From the NCBI RefSeq assembly GCF_000260985.4, contig NC_017857.3, positions 1,922,001 to 1,986,000 on the forward strand: 64,000 nucleotides of DNA. Reading direction: 5' to 3'. A program made the translations under genes and the position numbers. The stretch comes from Methylophaga nitratireducenticrescens. Its GTDB lineage: Bacteria; Pseudomonadota; Gammaproteobacteria; Nitrosococcales; Methylophagaceae. The notes under the pieces were generated by a model. It was not told the origin of the DNA and searched no databases. It saw only the letters and a list, made by a program, of their open reading frames with translations. Shown here in pieces: positions 19,027 to 30,675 of the stretch; the first letter of the stretch is position 1; the number at the start of each line of letters is the position of its first letter.

Positions 19027-19047
19027 AAGAAACTGATAACTAAAACT

Positions 19048-19073
19048 GGGGTGCGGCAATGTTGCCGCACCCC
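19048..19073. terminator. Bidirectional terminator between the BFD and TonB-receptor genes
   Basis: A perfect 12-bp inverted repeat GGGGTGCGGCAA/TTGCCGCACCCC separated by TG. T-rich stretches (TTGGTTTT on one side, AGTTTTAG on the other strand) follow in both directions. It lies 22 bases after one stop and 14 bases beyond the other. Confidence 0.75.
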
Positions 19074-19086
19074 ATTGGTTTTAGGA

Positions 19087-21135
19087 TTAGAAGCTATAAT
19101 CAAAACCCACTTCGAAAGAACGCTCTGGGCCAACATAAATACCTTGGCGGAGACCTGTGATGTAATGTTTATCAGTCAGATTTTTCACAGCGCCACGCAC
19201 ACGAAATTGTTCGCTGACTTGATATTGTGCAAAGAAATCATAGACGGTGTATGAAGACATCTCTCCACCCCAGATACCACCTGCAGCATCATTCGGAATA
19301 TCCTCAAGATTCGTTGGATCACCATATTGCTCACCACGGTGATGGGCAGTTAATGAACTTGAGAATTTACCTTGAGTGTAGTTCAAAGCTACGTTTGCCA
19401 GGAATTTAGGAGAGTACGGTAGACGATTACCACTATTCTCTCCTGCTTCAAACCTAGAGTAGGGAACCCATGTTAGATTTGTATCGACACTGAAACCACC
19501 GCCCAACTCATAACCTAAAGCCGCTTCCAAACCATAGTGTTTGCTCTCACCGGCATTCGATCGAGATAAGTTTGGATCGGAGTTTCCAGTAACAACCAGA
19601 TTATCAAAGTCCATATAAAAACCAGTAAGTTCATAGGACATTGGTCCGGAGTCACCACGCACCCCTAATTCATAATTTACAGAGCGTTCACCATCCAAAT
19701 TCTGATCTTTGAGTCCATCAAGTGCAACGCCATTTGAAGCCGGAGAGAACGCACGATATACACCACCATATAATTGTGCTTCAGGAATCAATTGATATGT
19801 AGCACCAATGCCTGGCAGTACTTCAGTATTTGATGTGTTTTCTGATTCGTTATTTTGTGTGAGAACCTTACGTTTTTGCTTATATGATTCAACTCGCAGG
19901 CCAGGAGTTACCGCAAAGCGCTCTGTTATTTCAAAACGGTTCATAACGTATGCGGCTAAACTATCCGCACTATCTTCTCTATGACGGTCATTAACACCGG
20001 TTCGATCCTGATCACGAGTGGCACGAATACGCTTGTCATCAGATTCCTCGGTCATCCAGCGAACACCAAATTCAGCTTGGTTATTCAAACCAAACAAACC
20101 ATGATCGACTGATAAGCGGGTTTCAGCTCCATAACGCTCAAAGCTTCGGTTATTACCATTTAGACTATCAGTGTAAACCCAGCGACCAGCATCATTTGAG
20201 GCAGCTGTATTAACCCCATAACGCCAATAATCACGGCTTACTTCACTCCAATAGGCCAATGTAGTCAGCGTTGCATTATCAGTTAAATGCCATTCATGGT
20301 TAATATCAACAGCTCTACGATCCGTCAGGAAGTAATCATCTGGTGCAGGGTTGTAGGTTCTACCTGATTTGTAATCATCCAGAAACAAGCCACGGTAAGA
20401 TATGTTGGCTTCATTTTGGTAATAGGAGTACTTCACACCAAGGCTATGGTTTTCGTTTAACTTCGTTCCCGCTTTAATCATGATGTCACTCATGCGGTAA
20501 TCTTTGTCCATAAACCCATCACTTAGCGCACGGGTGGCGACGATACCAGCGAAACTATCTCCAGATTCTGTACGACCACCAGCTTCTAAAGTTGCTTCCC
20601 GTGTATTGAAAGAGCCAAAACGAGTAGAAAGATGTACGCCGTCATCAGGCGTTTTAGTTTGATAATTGATCACCCCACCAATGGTAGAGGGTCCGTAACG
20701 TAAAGATGAAGAACCTTTCAATATTTCAATACCTTCCATACGCTGAATGCGAGGATTGAAATAACGATCGTTACCAATAAACAGGCCTGGAGCAACCGGA
20801 ACACCATCTTCAAGAATCAAAGATTTAGATTCGCTGGCAGAAAGTCCGCGGATCCCGACATTGCTGACCACGGCAGATTCTTCTTCGGTCTTGACGTTTA
20901 TTCCGGGAACTCGGCGCAAAACGTCTTCAGTTGAGGTTGGCTGAATACGTTCAATTTCTTCACGGTCAATGATGATTACCGCACCAGTCTGACGCGAAAT
21001 ACTATCTGCTTCAGAGCCGACAACTTGCAATGCAGGCATTTTAAACTCTGCATTCATTGGTTCTTCAGCACTTGCAGCCATTGAATAACTCCCAATTGCC
21101 AATGCTTGCATGACAATAAGTGGTTTTAATTTCAT
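19087..21135 (-). CDS. TonB-dependent outer-membrane receptor (FecA-like)
   Basis: A 682-residue energy-coupled outer-membrane receptor. The signal peptide is cleaved after about residue 23 (SMAASA/EEP). The plug domain covers about 35-150, with VLRRVPGINV, NVGIRGLSASESKSLILEDG and the GGVINYQTK end. The TonB-box region is near the N-terminus. A 22-strand barrel ends in the aromatic-terminated FEVGFDYSF. The closest feel is to Fe(III)-dicitrate/siderophore receptors (NEANISYRGLFLDDY, RTYNPAPDDYFLTDRRAV). The ligand is not determined; in methylotrophs such receptors may also take up lanthanophores or copper chelates. No FecIR-type regulator or ABC transporter is adjacent. The 283-bp upstream gap holds its promoter and possibly a weak Fur-like site. 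Confidence 0.88.
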   Translation of the reverse strand: MKLKPLIVMQALAIGSYSMAASAEEPMNAEFKMPALQVVGSEADSISRQTGAVIIIDREEIERIQPTSTEDVLRRVPGINVKTEEESAVVSNVGIRGLSASESKSLILEDGVPVAPGLFIGNDRYFNPRIQRMEGIEILKGSSSLRYGPSTIGGVINYQTKTPDDGVHLSTRFGSFNTREATLEAGGRTESGDSFAGIVATRALSDGFMDKDYRMSDIMIKAGTKLNENHSLGVKYSYYQNEANISYRGLFLDDYKSGRTYNPAPDDYFLTDRRAVDINHEWHLTDNATLTTLAYWSEVSRDYWRYGVNTAASNDAGRWVYTDSLNGNNRSFERYGAETRLSVDHGLFGLNNQAEFGVRWMTEESDDKRIRATRDQDRTGVNDRHREDSADSLAAYVMNRFEITERFAVTPGLRVESYKQKRKVLTQNNESENTSNTEVLPGIGATYQLIPEAQLYGGVYRAFSPASNGVALDGLKDQNLDGERSVNYELGVRGDSGPMSYELTGFYMDFDNLVVTGNSDPNLSRSNAGESKHYGLEAALGYELGGGFSVDTNLTWVPYSRFEAGENSGNRLPYSPKFLANVALNYTQGKFSSSLTAHHRGEQYGDPTNLEDIPNDAAGGIWGGEMSSYTVYDFFAQYQVSEQFRVRGAVKNLTDKHYITGLRQGIYVGPERSFEVGFDYSF

Positions 21136-21418
21136 TTTTGATCCTTATGGTTTAAAAAATTGGAACTGTAATGTTAATGCTTCTTATTTAGTTGAGCAAT
21201 CGTTAATTGTGGTTTTTGTCCAACAAAGAGTGAATGGCACGAGCTGATTTGAAACAGAGGGATGATGATTTTAGTGATTAAGGAGGGCTGAGCGCAGGAA
21301 AAATGGTTGCTGACAAGGGTGGAAAGGTACGGATAAGCTTATTCAGTCATTATGTTGCAAATGCACCACAGCTCATCTTTTTCCTTGGCACATGAATCGT
21401 CTCGAGACATTCAAATTG

Positions 21419-22177
21419 TTAATTTAGAGGTGTTTTCTTATTGGAATGGCTTTGTAATTTTTCAACATACAAGGCCGTTGCACCAGCTACAGCGACTGGA
21501 ATAATCAGAAAATTAACCACCGGGATCATGGTTGCTCCCAGAGTGGTCATGCCAAAACCCAAAGCCAATGAACGTTTGGTTCTGAGCAGTTCACGTTGCT
21601 GCTTAAATCCCATTAAATGATTTCCCAACGGATAGTCATGATAATCAAGTGCCAGAGTCCAACTGGAAAAAAATAGCCATAACAAGGGTGCGATGAGATT
21701 CAGTCCGGGTATCCACGACAGGATGAACAGTGGAATCATCCATTTCAGCAAATAAGACAATTTGCGTAATTCATTAAAAATCATTCTGGGTGTGTCTGCG
21801 ATTAATTGCCAGAGAGTTTGTTCAGGCGGAGCCTGATTGGATAAACGTTTTTCTACAGCTTCTGCCAACAGTCCATTAAATGGTGCAGCAACGATATTGG
21901 CGAGAATAGAAAAGGTGAAAAATACAATTAATACAATCAGTACCGCAAACAATGGCCAAAGGATCCACATTAAGGCATTGGATAACCATTCCGGTAACCA
22001 GGTTGGTGTCAATTGTGTCATCCAATAATCAAACTGGTTAATACCTAGCCAGATCGCTCCGGCAAACAACAAGGTATTTATCAAAATTGGAATATAGGCA
22101 AAGCGACGTACGCCGGGCTGATTGATAAGTTTGAAACCACTTAGTAAATAGCGTGAGCCTTGTATGAAATCACCCAT
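21419..22177 (-). CDS. cysZ: CysZ/EI24-family membrane protein (sulfate transporter CysZ)
   Basis: A 252-residue inner-membrane protein of the EI24/CysZ family; E. coli CysZ mediates sulfate uptake for cysteine synthesis. It opens with GDFIQGSRYLLSGFKLINQPGVRRF, typical of CysZ. About four hydrophobic regions follow (roughly 25-48, 68-98, 140-180 and 203-235). The conserved IPGLNLIAPLLW and LDYHDYPLGNHLMGF segments are present. The start lies 11 bp after the stop of the sugar-kinase gene, in a queF-kinase-cysZ run. No other cys gene is nearby. Confidence 0.85.
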   Translation of the reverse strand: MGDFIQGSRYLLSGFKLINQPGVRRFAYIPILINTLLFAGAIWLGINQFDYWMTQLTPTWLPEWLSNALMWILWPLFAVLIVLIVFFTFSILANIVAAPFNGLLAEAVEKRLSNQAPPEQTLWQLIADTPRMIFNELRKLSYLLKWMIPLFILSWIPGLNLIAPLLWLFFSSWTLALDYHDYPLGNHLMGFKQQRELLRTKRSLALGFGMTTLGATMIPVVNFLIIPVAVAGATALYVEKLQSHSNKKTPLN

Positions 22178-22188
22178 TTTTCAATACC

Positions 22189-23466
22189 TTATTGGAATAA
22201 TGTAAGACCATCTCTTGCAAGTAATGCACTGCCATAAGCTGCTTCAGTCTGTTCCACTGATTCGAATGGAACCCGCAATAATGACTGACGTAGCTGTGTC
22301 CAGACAGGATTTTTAGCACCACCACCAACACTTCGAATCGACGTTAACGGTGTAGCACTTAATGGTTGAAGATATTGGTAACCTTTTTTTTCTATACTGG
22401 CAATGCCAGCCAGCAACCCATGCAGAAATAGATGATCTTCCGCTGAGCGGGGTAACATTTGTGGTGGATAGTTTGGATCAGCAATTGGGAAGCGTTCTCC
22501 TGGCTTTAGCAGGGGATAATAGACTGGTGGAGACTGCTTTAAATCAATTTTCTGGCTTAACGTGATTAATTGTTCGTCAGTAAAGAAATGTCTCAATACT
22601 GCTCCACCGGTGTTAGACGCGCCACCACATAACCAGCGATTTCCCAGCTTATGGCTGTAAACGCCTGTTTGAGCATCAAATACCGGAGTTTTACAGATAA
22701 GTTTCAAGACCAGTGTTGAACCCAGTGACGTTACGCCTTCTCCGACGCGGTTGGCACCCGTAGCGATAAATGCAGCCAGGCTATCAGTGGTTCCAGCCTT
22801 AATCAATGGTGGTACTGACTGTTTTATCCCAAGTTCTAGCATAACGGCTTCTGAGAGTTTGCCAATCACGGTGCCTGGTGCAACTACAGTTGGCAAAACG
22901 CTCATTGGCGTTATTGATTTCAGCCAGCCGGGCCAGTGATTTGCTACTACATCAAAACCGGACTTCAAGGCATTATTGTAATCCGTCATACCGGGTGTAG
23001 CGCCGAGTTGAATCGCCAGCCAGTCGGCCTGGTGCAATAGATAATATTTTTCAGGTAACGCCAGGGTTAATTGAAAATACAGCAATTTTGCCAAACCGCT
23101 GCTGGGACTATGTGCAGCTGAATTGATAGGTGCTTTTTCCGCTATTTTTTCACTCGCCAAGGAAGCAGGTTGATCGTTATACATCAACATCTCAGTCAGA
23201 GGATTTCCTTGTGAATCACATAACATCACTGAGCCGGAAGTTGCATCAATGCTGATTGAATCAATTGCAAACTCGGGAATTTGCTTTACCAGATCTGTTA
23301 AAGCCTCAAAAAGATAGTAAGACTGCTGTTTTGGTGAGGGGTAGGGGTGTGGATCTGCGGGAAGGTTTTGTTTAGTCTGGGCAATAATATTGCCGGATAG
23401 GTCGATGGCGCAGATCCGGCACCCGGAGGTGCCGAAATCAATGCCAATCCATGCACTATCGCGCAT
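22189..23466 (-). CDS. FGGY-family sugar kinase, possibly D-ribulose kinase
   Basis: A 425-residue ATP-dependent carbohydrate kinase. The N-terminal phosphate-binding loop is GIDFGTSGCRICAIDLSG. SIDATSGSVMLCDSQG and GTTDSLAAFIATGA provide substrate and catalytic elements, and SVGGGAKNPVWTQLRQ is the adenosine-binding stretch. It is shorter than xylulokinases (~490 aa). The short type with GATPGMTDYNNALKSG resembles the cyanobacterial/plant kinases shown to prefer D-ribulose; that match is from memory. I start it at the ATG at 23466, two bases after the queF stop, rather than at 23502 inside queF. It lies between queF and cysZ. Confidence 0.8.
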   Translation of the reverse strand: MRDSAWIGIDFGTSGCRICAIDLSGNIIAQTKQNLPADPHPYPSPKQQSYYLFEALTDLVKQIPEFAIDSISIDATSGSVMLCDSQGNPLTEMLMYNDQPASLASEKIAEKAPINSAAHSPSSGLAKLLYFQLTLALPEKYYLLHQADWLAIQLGATPGMTDYNNALKSGFDVVANHWPGWLKSITPMSVLPTVVAPGTVIGKLSEAVMLELGIKQSVPPLIKAGTTDSLAAFIATGANRVGEGVTSLGSTLVLKLICKTPVFDAQTGVYSHKLGNRWLCGGASNTGGAVLRHFFTDEQLITLSQKIDLKQSPPVYYPLLKPGERFPIADPNYPPQMLPRSAEDHLFLHGLLAGIASIEKKGYQYLQPLSATPLTSIRSVGGGAKNPVWTQLRQSLLRVPFESVEQTEAAYGSALLARDGLTLFQ

Positions 23467-23468
23467 AT

Positions 23469-23858
23469 TTATGGAAGATGAACAGGTGTTGGTGCAACCC
23501 AACCTTCTTTACGGTACTCGGCAACGACGTTGGTATACACACCGCCACGAACATTGAAAATACCCGTTACGCGCATAAAACGTGGTTCAGTTGCAGCTAC
23601 CAAATCGGTCAGGATTTGATTGGTCAGTTTTTCATGAAAACCACCTTCTTCACGGTAAGACCAGAAGTAAAGTTTCAGAGACTTCAGTTCAACGCATTTT
23701 AAATCAGGTACATAATCGATCTTAATCGTGGCAAAATCCGGTTGACCTGTTTTCGGACACAGACAAGTAAATTCAGGTGTTTCGATGTGGATGGTATAAT
23801 CCCGCTCCGGTACTGCGTTATCGAAGGTTTCCAGTTGTTTGCTTGGTAGCGTAGACAT
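23469..23858 (-). CDS. queF: NADPH-dependent 7-cyano-7-deazaguanine reductase QueF (short type)
   Basis: Reduces preQ0 to preQ1 in queuosine tRNA-modification biosynthesis. At 129 residues it is the unimodular type I form. The nucleophile is C34 in [12 protein letters not shown], and D41 seven residues on is the catalytic acid. The QueF motif [20 protein letters not shown] supplies the NADPH- and substrate-binding residues. AGAGAT precedes the ATG. It heads a minus-strand run with the sugar kinase (2-bp gap) and cysZ, and is divergent from zipA. No preQ1 riboswitch is evident in the 59-bp gap. Confidence 0.96.
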   Translation of the reverse strand: MSTLPSKQLETFDNAVPERDYTIHIETPEFTCLCPKTGQPDFATIKIDYVPDLKCVELKSLKLYFWSYREEGGFHEKLTNQILTDLVAATEPRFMRVTGIFNVRGGVYTNVVAEYRKEGWVAPTPVHLP

Positions 23859-23917
23859 AGGTAATCTCTAAGAGTGAACAAAACCGTTATTATCCCTGAG
23901 TTGGCAGATTTAATTAA

Positions 23918-26666
<2,749 letters not shown>

Positions 26667-27713
26667 ATGAGTGCAGTTGCTGATGCTATCAAAAAAGTCG
26701 CCACCGGCCCCCATCTGAGTAAAGATCTCAGTCTTGAGGAAAGCCGTGAAGCGATGCTGGAAATCCTCTCCGGTGAAGTGGATCCGGTGCGAATGGCGGT
26801 CATGCTGATTGCATTGCGAATGAAACGTGAAACGGATGAGGAAAATCTGGGACTGTTGTTGGCTATCCAGGAAAAGACCGGGCAGCATGCACTTGAGGTA
26901 GATAATGTAATGCTACTTTCCGATCCGTTTAATGGTTTTAGTCGCCATTGTCCAATCGCAGCATTTTTGCCTGCCGTCATGGCAGCATGCGGTTTACCGG
27001 CGTTATCGCAAGGTGTTTACCAAATGGCGCCGAAATTCGGTGTCACTCATGCACAGGTGTTAGAAGCGGCGGGTGTGAATATACAATTGACTGTTGCAGA
27101 AGCCGCCGAGCAACTAAATACTACTAATATTGGCTGGGCTTATCTGGATCAGGCTATTACCACCCCCAGCTTGTTTGCTTTACAGGATTTACGTCGTTTG
27201 ATGATTAAACGCCCTAGTCTGGCGACGCTGGAAAAGCTGGTGATGCCGGTTAAGGCTAAAAAAACGCATCTGCAAATTGGCTTTGTACATAAAGCCTATC
27301 CTCCAGTGCTGGCTTATCTTGCCAAACAAAGTGGTTTTGACAGCGCATTGATCGTACGTGGTCTGGAAGGCGGAATTGTGCCGACCTTACGTGAAACCTC
27401 AGATAACTTTTTATTGATTGATGGCGCATTAAAACCCTGCTCACTGGATCCTCAGGCATTTGGAGTTGATCAACAGACCCGAGGAGTCATGCCTGATTTG
27501 GATCAACTGACAGCGGCAGAGTCTGCTCAACGTGGCATTGCGGCATTACAGGGTGAAAAAGGGGTAGCGTATGATTTGCTGGTTTATGGAGCAGCAATGG
27601 CTTTATGGCACTGCGGACTGGTTTCAGATCAGAATAAAGCAGGGGATTTAGTCATAAAGAGCCTCGATTCGGGTGATGCTTTTGCTGCTTTTGAAAAAGG
27701 TAGAACAAAATGA
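26667..27713 (+). CDS. TrpD2-like glycosyltransferase-family protein (YbiB type)
   Basis: A 348-residue relative of anthranilate phosphoribosyltransferase. The N-terminal helical domain (about 1-65) and central alpha/beta domain (SDPFNGFSRHCPIAAFLPAVMAACGLPALSQG, spanning about 90-120) resemble TrpD. The TrpD phosphoribosyl-pyrophosphate motifs are altered, as in E. coli YbiB/TrpD2, a nucleic-acid-binding protein in the LexA regulon. A conserved RGLEGGIVPTLRET segment lies near residue 230. It starts on the base after the ligA stop and overlaps yjbQ by 4 bp, so it is part of the zipA-ligA-to-darP run. A role in tryptophan synthesis is unlikely, as no trp genes are present. Confidence 0.78.
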   Translation: MSAVADAIKKVATGPHLSKDLSLEESREAMLEILSGEVDPVRMAVMLIALRMKRETDEENLGLLLAIQEKTGQHALEVDNVMLLSDPFNGFSRHCPIAAFLPAVMAACGLPALSQGVYQMAPKFGVTHAQVLEAAGVNIQLTVAEAAEQLNTTNIGWAYLDQAITTPSLFALQDLRRLMIKRPSLATLEKLVMPVKAKKTHLQIGFVHKAYPPVLAYLAKQSGFDSALIVRGLEGGIVPTLRETSDNFLLIDGALKPCSLDPQAFGVDQQTRGVMPDLDQLTAAESAQRGIAALQGEKGVAYDLLVYGAAMALWHCGLVSDQNKAGDLVIKSLDSGDAFAAFEKGRTK

Positions 27714-28124
27714 TTTTGCAACAACAATTACAATTTGAATTGAAAGGCCGCAGTACCATTAATATCACTGATGATGTGGCTAAAATTGTATCTGCTTCGG
27801 GTATCACTACCGGAACCTGTCATGTATTTGTCCAGCACACCAGTGCTTCTTTGATGATTTGTGAAAATGCTGACCCTGATGTCAGACGAGATCTGGAAAC
27901 GTTTATGCAGCATATAGTGCCGGACGGTGATGCAATGTTCTTGCATCAGGACGAAGGTCCGGATGATATGAGTGCGCATATCCGAACCGTTTTGACTAAT
28001 CCCGATCTAGTTGTACCCGTGAGCAATGGCAAATGTGCTCTGGGTATCTGGCAGGGAACGCTTATGGGAACATCGCACGCATCGCCAGCAGCGTCGTGTG
28101 ATCGTGACAGTACAAGGTGAATAA
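27710..28124 (+). pseudogene. yjbQ: YjbQ/UPF0047 family protein, frameshifted near its C-terminus
   Basis: A small beta-rich YjbQ-family protein; some members have been reported as thiamine-phosphate synthase enzymes. The open frame reads correctly through HVFVQHTSASLMICENADPDV and NGKCALGIWQGT. After base ~28059 it gives an unrelated tail (LMGTSHASPAASCDRDSTR, stop at 28118-28120). In the next frame the same DNA encodes LWEHRTHRQQRRVIVTVQGE, the expected family ending with its WEH motif, stopping at 28122-28124, two bases before darP. Two bases (TA) missing after CAGGGAACG would explain everything, since adding them restores QGTYLWEH. Either a genuine recent mutation or a sequencing error. 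Confidence 0.85.
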
Positions 28125-28126
28125 TA

Positions 28127-28657
28127 ATGAATGAAGAATTTGAACAGGATCACCTTGATGAGGAGTTTGATTGGTCTTCGATTCCGAAAAGCAAATCTCG
28201 CATTAAACGTGAGCTTGATGAGCTGAAAAAACTAGGCGAGGACTTGATTGAGTTGCCTAAAAAAGATGTATTAAAGCTGGAACTGGACGAGGATTTAACT
28301 GAAGCAGTGATCAACGCCCAATCCATGAGCAAAGGCGCTTTAAAACGTCAGAAAGGTTATATCGGCGGCATCATTGCTCGACTGGATCATGAAGAAATTC
28401 AGCAGAAACTGGAACAACTGAAGCAGCCAAAACAGGCTCAAACTGATCAGTTTCATCAACTGGAAAACTGGCGGGATCGCTTGTTAGCGGAAGATGATAT
28501 CGTTGTAACAGAACTACGCGGTTACTTTAAAGATTTTGATAATCAACATGTAAGACAGTTGGTCCGGAATGCCAAACAGGAAGCCGTCAAACAACAGCCG
28601 CCAAAATCTGCCCGACTATTGTTTAAGTATCTGCAGCAATTACAGCAAAATCAGTGA
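28127..28657 (+). CDS. darP: Ribosome-associated protein DarP (YjgA, DUF615)
   Basis: Late 50S-subunit maturation factor that binds pre-50S particles and helps the peptidyl-transferase centre form. A highly charged helical protein of 176 residues. Family features: an acidic start, the SKSRIKRELDELKKLGEDLIELPKK stretch (spanning about 22-46), SMSKGALKRQKGYIGGIIA, NWRDRLLAEDD and a final RLLFKYLQQL helix. ATG 28127 lies two bases after the restored yjbQ stop, and darP is the last gene of this plus-strand run. Its 3' end overlaps the convergent histidine kinase gene by 7 bp. Confidence 0.93.
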   Translation: MNEEFEQDHLDEEFDWSSIPKSKSRIKRELDELKKLGEDLIELPKKDVLKLELDEDLTEAVINAQSMSKGALKRQKGYIGGIIARLDHEEIQQKLEQLKQPKQAQTDQFHQLENWRDRLLAEDDIVVTELRGYFKDFDNQHVRQLVRNAKQEAVKQQPPKSARLLFKYLQQLQQNQ

Positions 28658-30003
28658 TCAATAAGTTCGATTAAAAAGCAGGCACCACCCAGATAGCTTT
28701 GTTGCACACTGATTTTGCCTTGGTAGGCATCTACGATATCGCTGGCAATCGCCAAACCTAATCCCTGGCCTTCAATCTGGGTATCCATTCGTCTGCCACG
28801 TTTGATAATATCTGCGCTGGCATGTGCGGGAACTCCCGGTCCATCATCTTCGATACGCACTAAAATTCTGTGATTTTGCTGACGTAATACAATGTTGACC
28901 TGCTTGTTACAGTATTTAAAGGCATTTTCCAGCAGATTGCCAAGCAGCTCATACATATCACTTTCGTCGGCATGGAGCATGACATCACGTTCAATTTCAC
29001 ATTGTGTATGGATACTTTTACTTTGATAAACTTTTTTTAGTGTGTTCATCAGTTTAGTGATAATTTCACCAATTGATACTGGTGCCAATAAATTACTTTT
29101 TCCTTCTGTGGCTGCACGTTGCAACTGATAATCAACCAATGCATTGATACGATTCAATTGCTCCTGGCCGGTTAATTTACAGGCTGCTATATCATCGCAA
29201 TTTTCCAGTTCAGAACGTAATAAAGCCAATGGTGTTTTCAGGCTATGCGCTAGATCTGCCAGCGAATTTTTATAGCGTTGCCGTCGAGATTGTTCGTGAT
29301 CCAGTAAGTTATTAATATTTCGTGTGAGTTGTTGCAACTCGCTGGGATAGCTGTCTCCCAGCCGTTGTTGTTGTCCCGATTCGATAGCGTGTAGATCCGC
29401 TGCTGCTTTATGCAGCGGCTGCAAACTCCAACGTAGAATTAGCCATTGAGCGATTAACAACATCAGGCCAGTACCACCCAGCCAGTACCAGAGATTTAAT
29501 TGAAATTCATTTATCTGCGCCTCCAGCATATGCTGATCTTCAGAAACATTAATGGTGTAATCAAAATGTTCACCATCATCATTTTCCCAGACAATACCAA
29601 ACGCAAGATTCTGCAATTTCATGCCGTTATCGAGATTTATCTGGCTGTACAACTGTTCAGAAGGGCCTGGATGATGGGGGAGCGCCAAAAACAAACCGAT
29701 GACTGAAGGCGATTGCCAGACAATATTATTGCCACTGGTAATTTGTGCATAAAGACCTGAGTTGGGAATAGCAAATTTTGGCTCAGCGAGGTTTCCCTGC
29801 ATATGTAACTTACCATCATGGCTGATTTCTGCAGCGGTCAGCAAGGTATACACATAATTTAATAAACGCTGTTTTTGAGCTGTTTCTGCACTACTGGCAA
29901 AGGCGTTATATAAACTGAATGCAGAAATACCCAGAAAAGCACTTAATACCAAGGTGATGGCTATCAACTGGCGATTGGTCAGTGATAAATTCAGTTTACT
30001 CAC
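28651..30003 (-). CDS. Sensor histidine kinase (PhoQ/QseC-like)
   Basis: An inner-membrane two-component sensor of 450 residues. A membrane helix lies at about 12-35, a periplasmic sensor region at about 36-168 and a second helix at about 172-192. HAMP-like linker follows. The HisKA domain carries phospho-acceptor H253 in LADLAHSLKTPLALLRSEL. The HATPase domain has N box NLLENAFKYC (~345), G1 DDGPGVP and G2 GQGLGLAIASDIV. It overlaps the upstream response-regulator gene by 8 bp, so the two are co-translated partners. The signal is unknown; the LAHSLKTPL form resembles PhoQ-type kinases. Confidence 0.92.
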   Translation of the reverse strand: MSKLNLSLTNRQLIAITLVLSAFLGISAFSLYNAFASSAETAQKQRLLNYVYTLLTAAEISHDGKLHMQGNLAEPKFAIPNSGLYAQITSGNNIVWQSPSVIGLFLALPHHPGPSEQLYSQINLDNGMKLQNLAFGIVWENDDGEHFDYTINVSEDQHMLEAQINEFQLNLWYWLGGTGLMLLIAQWLILRWSLQPLHKAAADLHAIESGQQQRLGDSYPSELQQLTRNINNLLDHEQSRRQRYKNSLADLAHSLKTPLALLRSELENCDDIAACKLTGQEQLNRINALVDYQLQRAATEGKSNLLAPVSIGEIITKLMNTLKKVYQSKSIHTQCEIERDVMLHADESDMYELLGNLLENAFKYCNKQVNIVLRQQNHRILVRIEDDGPGVPAHASADIIKRGRRMDTQIEGQGLGLAIASDIVDAYQGKISVQQSYLGGACFLIELIDH

Positions 30004-30673
30004 GTGGTAAATTCAGCCGATAGCCCCGGCCACGTAATGTTTCAATTGGATTTAGGGTTTTATCAGGGTCCAGTTTATTACGTAATCTTTTGACAAATAC
30101 TTCTATGACATTGCTGTCGCGATCCTGATCCTGATCGTAGATATGATCTGTCAGCTCGGTTTTGGAAATCACTTCGCCAGCGTGCAACATCAGATAATGC
30201 AATAAACGATATTCAAAGGCGGTCAAATCAATCGAGGACTGATTAAATGTCACTTGTTGAGATGCGGGATTTAATTCAACCGGTCCACAGCGCAAGGTGG
30301 AATTTGACCAGCCAGCGGCACGTCGTGCCAGTGCGTTCAAACGCGCCAGTAATTCTTCGAAATGAAAGGGCTTAACCAGATAATCATCGGCTCCAGCTTC
30401 AAGGCCTTCCACTTTATCTTGCCAGCGACTGCGAGCGGTCAGGATTAAAATCGGAAAAGAAATGTTCTGTTCACGCAACTGTTTAATCACATCAATCCCG
30501 GATAATTTGGGTAATCCCAAATCGATAACAGCAACATCATAAGGATATTCAGAGCCCAGAAACAATCCATCTTCACCATCTGCGCTCATGTCAACGGTTA
30601 GTTGGTGTTGGCGTAAATGCTGGCCGATTTGTTCTCGCAGGTGAGGTTCATCTTCAATTAATAAAACACGCAT
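29996..30673 (-). CDS. OmpR/PhoB-family response regulator
   Basis: A DNA-binding response regulator of 225 residues. Receiver domain 1-115: acidic pair E7/D8, phospho-acceptor D51 in VIDLGLPK, T79 and K101 in LVKPF. C-terminal winged helix at about 125-222: LTAFEYRLLHYLMLHAGEVI, the SNVIEVFVKRLRNKLD recognition helix and RGRGYRL. Its start lies two bases after the PepSY gene stop, and it overlaps the sensor kinase downstream. The order PepSY protein, regulator, kinase suggests the periplasmic PepSY protein modulates sensing. Overall it is most like PhoP. Confidence 0.94.
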   Translation of the reverse strand: MRVLLIEDEPHLREQIGQHLRQHQLTVDMSADGEDGLFLGSEYPYDVAVIDLGLPKLSGIDVIKQLREQNISFPILILTARSRWQDKVEGLEAGADDYLVKPFHFEELLARLNALARRAAGWSNSTLRCGPVELNPASQQVTFNQSSIDLTAFEYRLLHYLMLHAGEVISKTELTDHIYDQDQDRDSNVIEVFVKRLRNKLDPDKTLNPIETLRGRGYRLNLPRE

Positions 30674-30675
30674 GA

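Noticed and set aside
21261-21279. Possible Fur box upstream of the TonB receptor
   Set aside because: About 13 of 19 matches to the consensus on the minus strand in AT-rich DNA; too weak to annotate without a genome-wide matrix.
21399-21408. Perfect palindrome GTCTCGAGAC between the TonB receptor and cysZ
   Set aside because: Ten bases only; this length is expected by chance in 64 kb and it has no partner copy.
23859-23917. PreQ1 riboswitch upstream of queF
   Set aside because: The gap to zipA is only 59 bp and shows no clear preQ1 aptamer pattern.
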